A stretch of 12,604 nucleotides of DNA. Origin: an uncultured Phenylobacterium sp. (GTDB lineage Bacteria; Pseudomonadota; Alphaproteobacteria; Caulobacterales; Caulobacteraceae). The position numbers and the translations under genes are program-made. The stretch spans positions 1-12,604 of the forward strand of contig CAMFHW010000063.1 in NCBI GenBank assembly GCA_945952175.1, given 5' to 3'. Position 1 is the first letter of the stretch, and each line of letters opens with the position of its first letter. The notes beneath the pieces are model-generated. The model was given only the letters and a program-made list of their open reading frames with translations, had not been told where the DNA came from and made no database searches. Of this stretch, positions 6,383 to 12,604 are shown piece after piece.

Positions 6383-6883
6383 GTGGATCGGCCCGCCGAA
6401 GCCCTGAAGTCGTCCTTCCCGCCCGTGGCGGACGCCAACACCCGCGTCCTGATCCTCGGCAGCCTGCCGGGCGAGGCCTCGCTCGCCGCCGGCCAATACT
6501 ACGCCAACCCCCGCAACCAGCTTTGGCGGCTGATCGAGGCCGTCACCGGCCAGCCCATGCCCCAGGTCTACGGGGACCGCCTCGCCCACCTGCTCACCCT
6601 GCGCATCGGCCTCTGGGACACGGTGAAGTCCGCCCGCCGCGCCGGCAGCCTCGACGCCGCCATCCGCGACCACCAGCCCAACGCCCTGCCGGCCTTCGTC
6701 GCCCAACTCCCCGCCCTGCGCGCCATCGCCTTCAACGGCGGCAAGTCCGCCGCCATCGGCCGGCCTCAGCTCGCGGACGTCCTGGGCCTCGCCCTGATCG
6801 ACCTGCCGTCCAGCAGCCCCGCCCTAACCCAGAAGTTCGAGGTGAAGCTCGAAGCGTGGCAGAAGGTCGCGAAGTTCCTTTAG
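6383..6883 (+). CDS. Uracil-DNA glycosylase superfamily, family 6 (hypoxanthine-DNA glycosylase)
   Basis: This 166-residue protein matches the DNA-deoxyinosine glycosylase (HDG, family 6) branch of the uracil-DNA glycosylase superfamily, which removes deaminated bases to start base-excision repair. Visible features are the N-terminal strand and motif VLILGSLPGEASLAAGQYYANPRNQLW, with the PRN asparagine in the catalytic region. A RIGLWDTVKSARRAGSLD segment follows, then IAFNGGKSA, and the C-terminal substrate loop LPSSSPA. Length suits the family. The start is a GTG at 6383. The nearest Shine-Dalgarno-like GGAG is at 6367-6370, inside the palindromic repeat; a later in-frame GTG would cut into the conserved domain's lead-in. 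It is divergent from the dehydrogenase and appears to stand alone. Confidence 0.88.
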   Translation: MDRPAEALKSSFPPVADANTRVLILGSLPGEASLAAGQYYANPRNQLWRLIEAVTGQPMPQVYGDRLAHLLTLRIGLWDTVKSARRAGSLDAAIRDHQPNALPAFVAQLPALRAIAFNGGKSAAIGRPQLADVLGLALIDLPSSSPALTQKFEVKLEAWQKVAKFL

Positions 6884-6964
6884 GCGCCCTGCGCGGCCGA
6901 CGAATGCGTCCTCGTGCTAGCGTCACCTTTCGGAGAACCGTAGTTCGTTCTTCCAGCGGTGCCG

Positions 6965-6983
6965 GCCCTACGCCGGGTAGGGC
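6965..6983. other. 7-bp hairpin between the glycosylase and 7068 genes
   Basis: GCCCTAC and GTAGGGC pair around a GCCGG loop. It lies 82 bp after the glycosylase stop and 85 bp before the next start. There is no T-tract after it on either strand, so it is not a standard terminator. It may be a leader structure of the 7068 transcript or an operator. Confidence 0.35.
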
Positions 6984-7067
6984 TCGCTCCACACACCAGC
7001 CTGGGTTGTTCCGATCAGCTAGAATCGGTCACGCTCAATCCCGTGGGATTGCCTTCGGTGGTGCTGG

Positions 7068-8198
7068 ATGACGGCTTGCATGTACGCCAACCCGTTCCGA
7101 GAAGCGGCTGATGGGTCGCTAGCAGGGGCCAGCCTAATGGTCGCTGACACGATGGCCACGCTTGACGCGCCGCACCTGCCGATCATTACGCCAGGCAATG
7201 CGACGATCTATTCGGCCAAGGAAATCAGTCGAGTCTGCCTTACTCGCAAGTTGTACGTCCTAGGTGAGAGGTGTGCGGTAGCGTTCGCAGGACAAGGGGA
7301 TCGGATCAGGTCGCTATTGGATGAGCTCGAAGGCTCGCAGCCCAGATGGTCTCGCGCGCCCGAGCCGATTGCGGCGCTAGGAGAAATAGCCGCCAGATAC
7401 GCCGATGTTGAGATGGTTGCTGAAATATTGGAGCCAGGCGGGCCAGCATTTTGCACGAATGGAGTGCAGGAGGATAAGAAATATCTGGGACCATGTGGCT
7501 TTATAGGATCAGGCGCAGAAAGCCTTAGAGAGCAAGCGCGAGAATATGAGCGCGAGAGAGAAAAAATACCTTATAGCAATCCATATCTAATTGCTAAGGA
7601 GTTTTCCTTACAATTGAATTCCAGATGTCTAGCGGGAGAAGCTTTAGGGGCGCAGCAAAATTGGGGCGGATACTTTGAATCGGTGATGCATAATTCGAAT
7701 GGCACTTGGTCCTACGGAGAAAGGTGCCTTCATATGTTATTTCGAGTTGAGTCACTTTCAGAATCATCGATCACGCTACACGTGATACCCCGGATGCTCG
7801 CCTATGATCCTGGCGGAGCGTCTGGGCGCATATTTATGGCCGCGCAATCTCCAGATGGACATGTTCTTCGAGATTATAATATAGAGAGTTTGATACATCC
7901 CATTAGATTTCAGGATATTGTATCTACAGAGGAATTTTGGGGAAATTGGCTTCCCGATATAGTGAGTCTGGCGGCTGTGATACCGAGCAGAAATCGCGGC
8001 GTGAGCTTGGTTACGCAACATATTGAGCGAAAATGTCTTGCTGAAGATGGCTTGAGCTTTTGGATTCGAGGCCGCCAATGTGATGCAAGGCTGAGCAACG
8101 AAGAATTCCATCTATTTGGTCGCGGCGCTGCGCGGCGGATGGGGATGGAATACGTTGAAGCGGTTGCATTGCCGTCCAAGGAAATACGGCCTTTCTGA
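7068..8198 (+). CDS. Orphan protein with proteasome/HslV-like Ntn-hydrolase N-terminal half
   Basis: I cannot name a family for this 376-residue protein. Its first ~155 residues carry the ordered landmarks of proteasome-fold Ntn hydrolases. Thr2 directly follows the start Met, as in HslV. Asp27 sits in LMVADT, like the catalytic Asp17. A Lys61 in RKLYVLG is placed like Lys33, and VAFAG (71-75) precedes a helix. FIGSGAES (145-152) resembles the GSG loop with Ser129. Removal of Met1 would expose Thr2 as nucleophile. Residues ~180-376 are unrecognised. No signal peptide or membrane segment is seen. The ATG at 7068 has only a weak GGTGG ahead; an ATG at 7080 is the alternative and would remove Thr2. 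The gene stands alone. Codon use from about 7420 to 8090 is AT-rich, unlike all neighbours, suggesting acquisition by transfer. That it is a real gene is likely; enzymatic activity is inference. Confidence 0.7.
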   Translation: MTACMYANPFREAADGSLAGASLMVADTMATLDAPHLPIITPGNATIYSAKEISRVCLTRKLYVLGERCAVAFAGQGDRIRSLLDELEGSQPRWSRAPEPIAALGEIAARYADVEMVAEILEPGGPAFCTNGVQEDKKYLGPCGFIGSGAESLREQAREYEREREKIPYSNPYLIAKEFSLQLNSRCLAGEALGAQQNWGGYFESVMHNSNGTWSYGERCLHMLFRVESLSESSITLHVIPRMLAYDPGGASGRIFMAAQSPDGHVLRDYNIESLIHPIRFQDIVSTEEFWGNWLPDIVSLAAVIPSRNRGVSLVTQHIERKCLAEDGLSFWIRGRQCDARLSNEEFHLFGRGAARRMGMEYVEAVALPSKEIRPF

Positions 8199-8244
8199 AT
8201 TCTCAAAGCCTACTTCGTTCGAAAGCTATAGGTCCCAAACCAAA

Positions 8245-8272
8245 AACGGCCCCGGATCGCTCCGGGGCCGTT
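8245..8272 (-). terminator. Intrinsic terminator of rpoH
   Basis: On the minus strand a GC-rich stem (AACGGCCCCGGA/TCCGGGGCCGTT, 12 bp) closes a 4-base loop and runs into a TTTTT tract (8242-8246). It lies 23 bp after the rpoH stop. On the plus strand only two T follow the stem, so it is at best a weak terminator for the converging 7068 gene. Confidence 0.93.
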
Positions 8273-8295
8273 CAAGTCTTGTCTTGCCGTGAGGC

Positions 8296-9186
8296 TCAGG
8301 CGTCGACCAGGTTCCGGTCGCGCGCCGCCGCCTGCATCGACTTCTGCAGCTTCTCGAACGCGCGCACCTCGATCTGGCGCACCCGTTCGCGGCTGACGCC
8401 GTACTCGCTGGCCAGCTCTTCGAGCGTGGTCGGGTCGTCCTTCAGGCGACGCTCGGTCAGGATGTGACGTTCGCGGTCGGTGAGCTCGGTCATGGCCGCT
8501 TCGAGCAGGCTCATGCGCAGGCTCTTCTCCTGGGTCTCGGCGACCTGGGTCTCCTGGCTGACGGCGCCGTCGTCCTCCAGCCAGTCCTGCCACTCGCTCT
8601 CGCCGTCGACACGCAGGGGCGCGTTCAGCGAGGCGTCGGGGCCCGACAGGCGGCGGTTCATCGACACCACTTCTTCGTCCAGCACGCCCAGCTTGGTGGC
8701 GATCTGGCTGACCTGTTCGGGCAGCAGGTCGCCTTCCTGGAAGGCCGAGATCTGGCTCTTGGCCTTGCGCAGGTTGAAGAACAGCTTCTTCTGGGCCGCG
8801 GTCGTGCCCATCTTCACCAGGCTCCAGGACCGCAGGATGTATTCCTGGATCGAGGCGCGGATCCACCACATGGCGTAGGTCGCCAGGCGGAAGCCCTTGT
8901 CCGGCTCGAACTTCTTCACCGCCTGCATCAGGCCGACATTGCCCTCGGAGATCACTTCCCCGATCGGCAGGCCGTAGCCGCGGTAGCCCATGGCGATCTT
9001 GGCCACCAGCCGCAGGTGGCTGGTCACCAGCCGATGGGCCGCATCGGCGTCCTCGTGTTCCTTCCAGGCCTTGGCGAGCATGAACTCCTCGTCCTTGGCC
9101 AGCATGGGGAACTTGCGAATTTCAGTCAGGTACCGGCTCAGTCCGCCTTCCGGCGACATCACGGCGAGCGCGTGCGCAGCAGCCAT
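8296..9186 (-). CDS. rpoH: Heat-shock sigma factor RpoH (sigma-32)
   Basis: This 296-residue alternative sigma factor directs RNA polymerase to heat-shock promoters. The N-terminus LSRYLTEIRKFPML, sigma region 2 (SHLRLVAKIAMGYRGYGLP, then YAMWWIRASIQEYILRSW), the RpoH box around QKKLFFNLRK, and the region 4 helix-turn-helix (TLEELASEYGVSRERVRQIE) are all present and full-length. The protein ends RNLVDA and is, from memory, very close to Caulobacter crescentus RpoH, which supports the lineage call. The ATG at 9186 has GGAAAGGGGA as ribosome binding site. In Caulobacter rpoH has both housekeeping and sigma-32-dependent promoters. I looked for the latter upstream (9190-9400) and found no convincing CTTGAAA/CCCCAT pair. 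It is a single-gene unit with its own terminator. Confidence 0.98.
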   Translation of the reverse strand: MAAAHALAVMSPEGGLSRYLTEIRKFPMLAKDEEFMLAKAWKEHEDADAAHRLVTSHLRLVAKIAMGYRGYGLPIGEVISEGNVGLMQAVKKFEPDKGFRLATYAMWWIRASIQEYILRSWSLVKMGTTAAQKKLFFNLRKAKSQISAFQEGDLLPEQVSQIATKLGVLDEEVVSMNRRLSGPDASLNAPLRVDGESEWQDWLEDDGAVSQETQVAETQEKSLRMSLLEAAMTELTDRERHILTERRLKDDPTTLEELASEYGVSRERVRQIEVRAFEKLQKSMQAAARDRNLVDA

Positions 9187-9553
9187 CTTACTATCCCCTT
9201 TCCTCGAGACGGATTGGACGGGTCGCAGCGCCTGGGAGCGGCGCGCGGACCTCTCCGCCTTCTCTCCATGCCTTAGTTAGGTATCGGGAGCGGCGGTTTG
9301 AAGGCCGATGGGAGGGAAACGGCCCGAGAAATCCGACTTCTCAACTCAGGTATTTCTAGACCCCCAATCGGGCGCCATCAAGGCGGGTTCCCGACAGTCT
9401 TTCTTATGCCGCCATAAGCCCTGCTGAGGGCAAGCGACCGACCGTGCACTTATGTGGGGAGCGCGGGCGTTTCCGAAAGGCCATAGCCTCCGCGCATGGC
9501 CTGCGCACCACATCCTATTTGACCCACCGCCTCGCCGTCCGCGAAGTGGGGCC
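9187..9553. promoter_or_regulatory. Divergent promoter region, rpoH and TIM-barrel gene
   Basis: This 367-bp non-coding stretch separates the divergent starts at 9186 and 9554, so promoters for both must lie here. I could not place -35/-10 boxes with confidence. Its clearest internal structure is the inverted repeat at 9403-9418 (listed separately). The rpoH-proximal 100 bp contain the AAGGGGA ribosome binding site (minus strand) and nothing else I can name. Confidence 0.45.
9403..9418. promoter_or_regulatory. CTTATG-N4-CATAAG inverted repeat
   Basis: The sequence CTTATGCCGCCATAAG is a perfect 6-bp inverted repeat around CCGC. It lies in the divergent region, 216 bp from the rpoH start and 135 bp from the TIM-barrel start. 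Its AT-containing half sites stand out in GC-rich DNA and would suit a dimeric regulator. No T-tract follows on either strand. Confidence 0.4.
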
Positions 9554-10408
9554 ATGGGAAAGCTCGTCGTCTACCAGTCGCTGTGGGCCATGGACGGCCT
9601 GCCGGGCGTCGATCTCGACGGCGATGTCGAGGCGGTGGTGGCGCGGGTGCTGGCGGCGGGCTTCGACGGGGTGGGCGTGAACCTCGCGCGGCGTCCGCGC
9701 GCGGCGCGCGCCGCCGCGGTGCTGGCCGACCATCGCTGCGGCTGGGAAGCCCAGGCCTTCGTCCGCACGCCCGACGAGCTGGCCCGCTTCCTCGACGAGG
9801 CCCTGGTGCTCGGCGGCGCCCATCACCTGAACGTCCAGGTCGCGCCTGGGCCACCCCAGATCGACAGCGCCGCCGCCACGATGCGCGGCCTGCTCGACGC
9901 CGTGCGCGGCTCGCCCCTGCCGGTCTTCTTCGAGACCCATCGCGGCCGCCTGACCAACGACCTTTACCTCACCGCCGCCCTGCTGGACGCCTGTCCGGAC
10001 CTGATGCTGACCGGCGACCTGTCGCACTATGTCAACGCCCACGAGATGGCCCTGCCGTACGACGCTTCCCTCGCCGCGCCCCTGGCGGCGGTGATCGGCC
10101 GCTGCGGCGCCCTGCACCTGCGCTTCGCCGCACCCGGCCAGGTGCAGGTCTCGGTCGAGGCGGCGCAGCACGCCGCCTGGCGCGCCGAGCAGGAGGCCTG
10201 GATCGTCGCGGCGATGCGCGCCTGGCTGGCCCGCGCCGCGCCCGACGACAGCCTCAGCCTGATGTGCGAGCTCGGCCCGATCCCCTATGCGATCACCGGT
10301 CCCGACGGGCGCGAGCTCACCGACCGCTGGCGCGAGGCCCTGATCCTGCGCGACCGCGCCCGAGCCTTGTTCGCCGAGGCGCAGGCCTCGCCTCCGCGAC
10401 AAAGATGA
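9554..10408 (+). CDS. Sugar-phosphate isomerase/epimerase-like TIM-barrel protein
   Basis: This 284-residue protein has the layout of the xylose isomerase-like TIM-barrel superfamily, which includes sugar isomerases, endonuclease IV-type and other metal enzymes. Candidate divalent-metal ligands appear in the expected order at strand ends: Glu127 in VFFETHRGR, Asp155 and His158 in LTGDLSHY, a later His in ALHLRF, and Glu239 in LMCELGP. It has no signal peptide, so it is probably cytosolic. The substrate is unknown. I chose the ATG at 9554 because similarity-like sequence begins at once (KLVVYQSLW). The upstream start at 9452 would add 34 residues of Arg/Pro-rich sequence typical of translated non-coding DNA. 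The ribosome binding site is weak (GTGGGG). The stop codon lies within a terminator hairpin, so the gene is probably transcribed alone. Confidence 0.82.
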   Translation: MGKLVVYQSLWAMDGLPGVDLDGDVEAVVARVLAAGFDGVGVNLARRPRAARAAAVLADHRCGWEAQAFVRTPDELARFLDEALVLGGAHHLNVQVAPGPPQIDSAAATMRGLLDAVRGSPLPVFFETHRGRLTNDLYLTAALLDACPDLMLTGDLSHYVNAHEMALPYDASLAAPLAAVIGRCGALHLRFAAPGQVQVSVEAAQHAAWRAEQEAWIVAAMRAWLARAAPDDSLSLMCELGPIPYAITGPDGRELTDRWREALILRDRARALFAEAQASPPRQR

Positions 10409-10427
10409 CGCCAACGTCATTTTTGTT
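10401..10427 (+). terminator. Intrinsic terminator overlapping the stop codon
   Basis: ATGACGCCAACGTCAT (10405-10420) forms a 6-bp stem with a CCAA loop, extendable by a G-T pair and three A-T pairs (AAAG with TTTT), and is followed by TTTTGTT. The TGA stop of the TIM-barrel gene (10406-10408) is part of the left arm, so a ribosome finishing translation would sit on the hairpin. Confidence 0.8.
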
Positions 10428-10435
10428 GCGCCCCT

Positions 10436-10454
10436 AAGTAAACAGTGTTTAGTT
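10436..10454. promoter_or_regulatory. Operator-like palindrome before the desaturase gene
   Basis: AAGTAAACAGTGTTTAGTT is a 19-bp near-perfect palindrome (perfect over TAAACAGTGTTTA, one mismatched pair outside). It is AT-rich, centred 41 bp before the desaturase ATG and just after the upstream terminator, so it lies where the promoter must be. The size and spacing suit a TetR-family dimer; TetR-type repressors often control desaturase and lipid genes. No regulator gene is in the window. Confidence 0.6.
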
Positions 10455-10485
10455 GGCGGCAAGAACAAGCTCAGGGAGCCCCGCC

Positions 10486-11403
10486 ATGCCCGACGACGTC
10501 GCCGCCGCCTCGCGTACCCTTTCGGGAATCTCCCGCGCCGAGGAGAAGCGGATCGCCAAGTCCCTGTCGCCGGAGGTCGCCTGGCCGACCCTGGCCCTGG
10601 CGGTGATCCTGCCCGCCACCTTCGCGGCCGTGGTCGCCCTGGGCCTCACCCATCGCCTGCCGCTCTGGGCGTGCGCGCCGATCCTGGCGATCGTGTCCTA
10701 CTGCCACTACACGCTGGTCCACGAGAGCATCCACGGCAACGTGGTCGCCAAGCCGGGCTTCGCCTGGGTCAACACCCTGGTCGGCTGGATCGGCTCGCTG
10801 GGTCTCGGCGCCGGCTGGCCCGCGCTGCAGCGCACCCATGTCCTGCACCACTCCCACACCAACACCGAGCGCGACCCGGACATCGCCGTGAAGGGCACGC
10901 TCGCCCGTCTCGTCTGGCGCTGGGTCAAGGGCCTGCCCACCAGTCTGCTGCCCATGGCCGTGGTGCGGCTGATCTCCAAGGAGGGCTATGCCCGCCTGCA
11001 GGGCGTCTTCAGCCGCGCCGACATCGCCCAGATCTCGGCGGTGGGCGTCGGCACGCTGGTCCTGCTCGCGGTCTCGATCGCCACCGGCCACGTGCTGGAC
11101 TGGCTCGCCCTGTGGTTCATCCCCACGCGGATCGCGATCCTGATCCTCAACATCTTCTTCCAGTGGCTGCCGCACTATCCGTTCGACCGCACCGATCGCT
11201 ACGGCAATACGCGCATCAGCCTCTGGGCCGGCGGAACCTTCCTGACCCTGCAGCAGAACCTGCACCTGATGCACCACCTGTGGCCTAGCGTGCCGTTCTA
11301 CAACTACGCCCGTCTCTACCGCGCCCTGCGTCCGGTCCTCATCGAGGAAGGCTCGCCCATCCAGGGCTTCGGCGTCGGTCCCTGGGTCAGGTCGAAGGTC
11401 TAG
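10486..11403 (+). CDS. Membrane fatty acid desaturase/CrtR-like di-iron oxygenase
   Basis: This 305-residue integral membrane protein has the three histidine boxes of the membrane di-iron desaturase/hydroxylase superfamily: HESIH (79-83), HVLHHSH (118-124) and HLMHH (260-264), plus an extra His near NIFFQWLPHYPFD. Hydrophobic stretches at about 36-54, 60-78, 95-110 and 185-225 fit the four-helix layout. The QQNLHLMHHLWPSVPFYNY ending is shared by lipid desaturases and carotenoid hydroxylases of the CrtR type, so it may desaturate an acyl chain or hydroxylate a carotenoid ring. The ATG at 10486 has GGGAG seven bases upstream; an in-frame TTG at 10453 lies inside the operator-like palindrome region and lacks support. 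Expression is probably controlled through the palindrome at 10436-10454. Confidence 0.9.
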   Translation: MPDDVAAASRTLSGISRAEEKRIAKSLSPEVAWPTLALAVILPATFAAVVALGLTHRLPLWACAPILAIVSYCHYTLVHESIHGNVVAKPGFAWVNTLVGWIGSLGLGAGWPALQRTHVLHHSHTNTERDPDIAVKGTLARLVWRWVKGLPTSLLPMAVVRLISKEGYARLQGVFSRADIAQISAVGVGTLVLLAVSIATGHVLDWLALWFIPTRIAILILNIFFQWLPHYPFDRTDRYGNTRISLWAGGTFLTLQQNLHLMHHLWPSVPFYNYARLYRALRPVLIEEGSPIQGFGVGPWVRSKV

Positions 11404-11457
11404 GCGCCGAAGAGCAGCCTTGATCCCGCCGCGGTTCGAGGCTGTAAGAAGGGCGCA

Positions 11458-11817
11458 ATGACACGCGCGTCGACAGTCTGGCGCAGGATCTGGGCGGCCC
11501 TCGCCCTCGTCCTGGCGCTGAACGTGGTCTACCAGGCCGGCCCCGGCCATGTGGACGCGCGCGACCTCGCCACCGCCCAGGGCGCGACCCTGGCCTTCGA
11601 GGATCACCATCCCGGCGACCGCGACGGCGGCGATCCGTCCCAGCATCTCGGCGGCGGCCATTGCGCCGGCCACTGCGGCGGCCATTCGGTGAAGGACGCC
11701 CCCGGCCTCACGGTCGCGGCGGCCCCGAGCCTGCGCGCCGTCGACTACGCCGAGGCCCGCGCGCCCGATCCGCATGGCGCGATCCCCGACCTCCTGATCC
11801 GTCCCCCCTCGGCCTGA
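11458..11817 (+). CDS. His-rich exported small protein preceding metal efflux genes
   Basis: This 119-residue protein has an N-terminal hydrophobic segment (residues 10-26, IWAALALVLALNVVYQA) that acts as signal peptide or anchor. The central part is rich in His, Gly, Asp and Cys (EDHHPGDRDGGD, then GGGHCAGHCGGHS at about 64-76), a clear metal-binding composition. The tail is Pro/Ala-rich and unremarkable. It lies 58 bp before a CzcC-type outer membrane factor and reads in the same direction. Small His-rich periplasmic proteins such as CzcI occur at the same position before czcCBA operons in other proteobacteria; I see positional and compositional analogy, not clear homology. A role in sensing or buffering Zn, Co, Cd or Cu is inferred. 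The ATG at 11458 has GAAGGG six to seven bases upstream. Confidence 0.75.
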   Translation: MTRASTVWRRIWAALALVLALNVVYQAGPGHVDARDLATAQGATLAFEDHHPGDRDGGDPSQHLGGGHCAGHCGGHSVKDAPGLTVAAAPSLRAVDYAEARAPDPHGAIPDLLIRPPSA

Positions 11818-11820
11818 AGC

Positions 11821-11836
11821 GGCGCCCGCGGGCGCC
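11821..11836. other. 16-bp perfect palindrome before the czcC-like gene
   Basis: GGCGCCCGCGGGCGCC sits 3 bp after the small protein stop (11817) and 40 bp before the next ATG (11876). AAG/TTC flanks could extend the stem across a bulge. There is no T-tract. It may reduce read-through or adjust relative expression between the two genes, or be a chance GC palindrome. Confidence 0.4.
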
Positions 11837-11875
11837 TTCGCGTCCCCACCGCTTCCGTTCCGAACAAGGATCACC

Positions 11876-12604
11876 ATGCCTTCCCCACATCTGCGCATGT
11901 GCGCGAGCCTGCTCGCGGCCGCATGCCTTGGCGCGCCGGCGGCCTATGCCGAGCCCGCGCCGTCCTTCCGCGCCCTGCTGCGCCAAGCCGAGGCCGCCGC
12001 GCCCCGGCTGGCCGAGGCCCGCGCCGAGGTCGCCCAGGCCCAGGGCCTCGCCCACCAGGCCGCCGTCCGTCCCAACCCCGTCGTCTCGGCCGAGGTCGAG
12101 AACTTCGCCGGCTCAGGTCCCCTCCGAGGCGGCGGCGGCGCCGAGACCACCGTCTCGGTCGGCCAGGCCCTGGAACTCGGCGGCAAGCGCGGCGCCCGCA
12201 TCGGCGCCGCCCGCGCCGACCTCGCGGCCGCCCAGGCCCGCGCGCGCCGGTCCTCGGCCGTGTTCGCCTTCGACCTCGCCGACGCCTACGCCCGGGCCGA
12301 GGCCGCCGAGCGTCGCGTCCAGCTCGCCCAGGAGAGCCTCGCCTTCGCGCAGGAGGACGCCCGCGTCGCCACCGCCCTGGTGCGCGCCGGCAAGGAGGCC
12401 GACGTCCATGCCCTCCAGGCCCGGGCCGCCGTCCAGGCCGCCCGCGCCGCCCTGGACGAGGCCCGCGCGGCCCGCGCCCAGGCCTTCGGCGCCCTGTCGG
12501 CCCTGTCCGGCTCGCCGGTCCCCCTGACCTCGACCCCCGACAGCCTGCTGGCCCATGCCGACCGGGGCGAGCCGGTCCCGCGTCCCGACCCGCTCGCCAG
12601 CCCC
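11876..12604 (+). CDS. czcC: CzcC-type outer membrane factor of RND metal efflux, 3' end missing
   Basis: The first 243 codons of an outer membrane efflux protein (TolC superfamily) are present; the frame is still open at the window edge. A signal peptide occupies about residues 1-25 (ending APAAYA). The mature part shows the family repeat: LRQAEAAAPRLAEARAEVAQAQG, then RPNPVVSAEVENFAG, then VSVGQALELGGKRGARIGAA, followed by long Ala-rich coiled-coil helices. The ENFAG and ELGGKR words are characteristic of the CzcC/CnrC/NccC heavy-metal branch rather than drug-exporting TolC. It would form the outer membrane channel of a tripartite RND pump whose CzcB- and CzcA-like genes should follow to the right. 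The metal cannot be assigned from this subunit. The ATG at 11876 has AAGGA five bases upstream. Confidence 0.9.
   Translation, partial: MPSPHLRMCASLLAAACLGAPAAYAEPAPSFRALLRQAEAAAPRLAEARAEVAQAQGLAHQAAVRPNPVVSAEVENFAGSGPLRGGGGAETTVSVGQALELGGKRGARIGAARADLAAAQARARRSSAVFAFDLADAYARAEAAERRVQLAQESLAFAQEDARVATALVRAGKEADVHALQARAAVQAARAALDEARAARAQAFGALSALSGSPVPLTSTPDSLLAHADRGEPVPRPDPLASP

Noticed and set aside
7006..7025. TTGTTC and TAGAAT boxes before the 7068 gene
   Set aside because: The two boxes are only 8 bp apart, too close for a promoter pair.
8464..9276. 270-codon plus-strand frame opposite rpoH
   Set aside because: It is antisense to a highly conserved sigma factor and has the low-complexity composition of a shadow frame.
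9190..9400. Sigma-32 promoter for rpoH autoregulation
   Set aside because: TTGAGA, CTTCAAA, CCTCCCATCG and CCCGATAC elements can be seen on the minus strand, but no pair has the right spacing.
9452..9553. Upstream ATG extending the TIM-barrel protein by 34 residues
   Set aside because: The extension is rich in Arg, Pro and His and unlike the N-terminus of the family; the ATG at 9554 begins directly with the first barrel strand.
10471..11898. 475-codon minus-strand frame opposite the desaturase and His-rich genes
   Set aside because: It is Gly/Asp/Arg/Gln-rich without motifs and spans two well-supported genes plus the start of a third.
1..12604. CRISPR array, tRNA, rRNA, insertion sequence or toxin-antitoxin pair
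   Set aside because: No regularly spaced repeats, no cloverleaf sequence, no transposase and no paired small genes were seen on either strand.

Overview
The window is GC-rich (about 70% by eye), with codon use and gene content typical of an alphaproteobacterium. The heat-shock sigma factor RpoH closely resembles, from memory, the Caulobacter crescentus protein, so a member of Caulobacteraceae (Caulobacter, Phenylobacterium or a relative) is the best guess. No rRNA, tRNA, CRISPR array or insertion sequence is visible.

Layout, left to right. Positions 1-110 hold the ends of two dispersed repeats. Positions 115-3316 form a minus-strand block: a VanA-type Rieske oxygenase, then a Tat-exported flavin amine/amino-acid oxidoreductase, then a small exported c-type cytochrome whose start lies 1 bp beyond the flavoenzyme stop. 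The last two look like a translationally coupled periplasmic redox pair. Positions 3525-4623 carry a 90-residue conserved hypothetical and a multi-pass membrane protein on the plus strand. Positions 4640-4930 are non-coding and packed with three kinds of inverted repeat. Positions 5012-6159 encode, on the minus strand, a short-chain dehydrogenase and a small DUF1905-like protein. Two head-on copies of a palindromic repeat fill 6251-6370, and one of them appears to supply the ribosome binding site of a family-6 uracil/hypoxanthine DNA glycosylase (6383-6883).

Positions 7068-8198 carry the most unusual gene. It is a 376-residue protein with no family I can name, whose first 150 residues show the landmarks of a proteasome/HslV-type Ntn hydrolase: a Thr directly after the start Met, then D, K and GSG in the expected order. 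Its middle is strikingly AT-rich compared with everything around it. rpoH follows on the minus strand with a textbook terminator. Diverging from rpoH is a TIM-barrel sugar-phosphate isomerase-like gene whose stop codon is buried in its own terminator. Next comes a membrane fatty acid desaturase/CrtR-like gene behind a palindromic operator-like site. The window ends with a histidine-rich exported small protein and the first 243 codons of a CzcC-type outer membrane factor, which is the start of a heavy-metal RND efflux operon running off the right edge.

The window is mostly ordinary chromosomal housekeeping and accessory genes. The points worth a second look are the orphan Ntn-hydrolase-like gene, the flavoenzyme-cytochrome pair and the repeat clusters.
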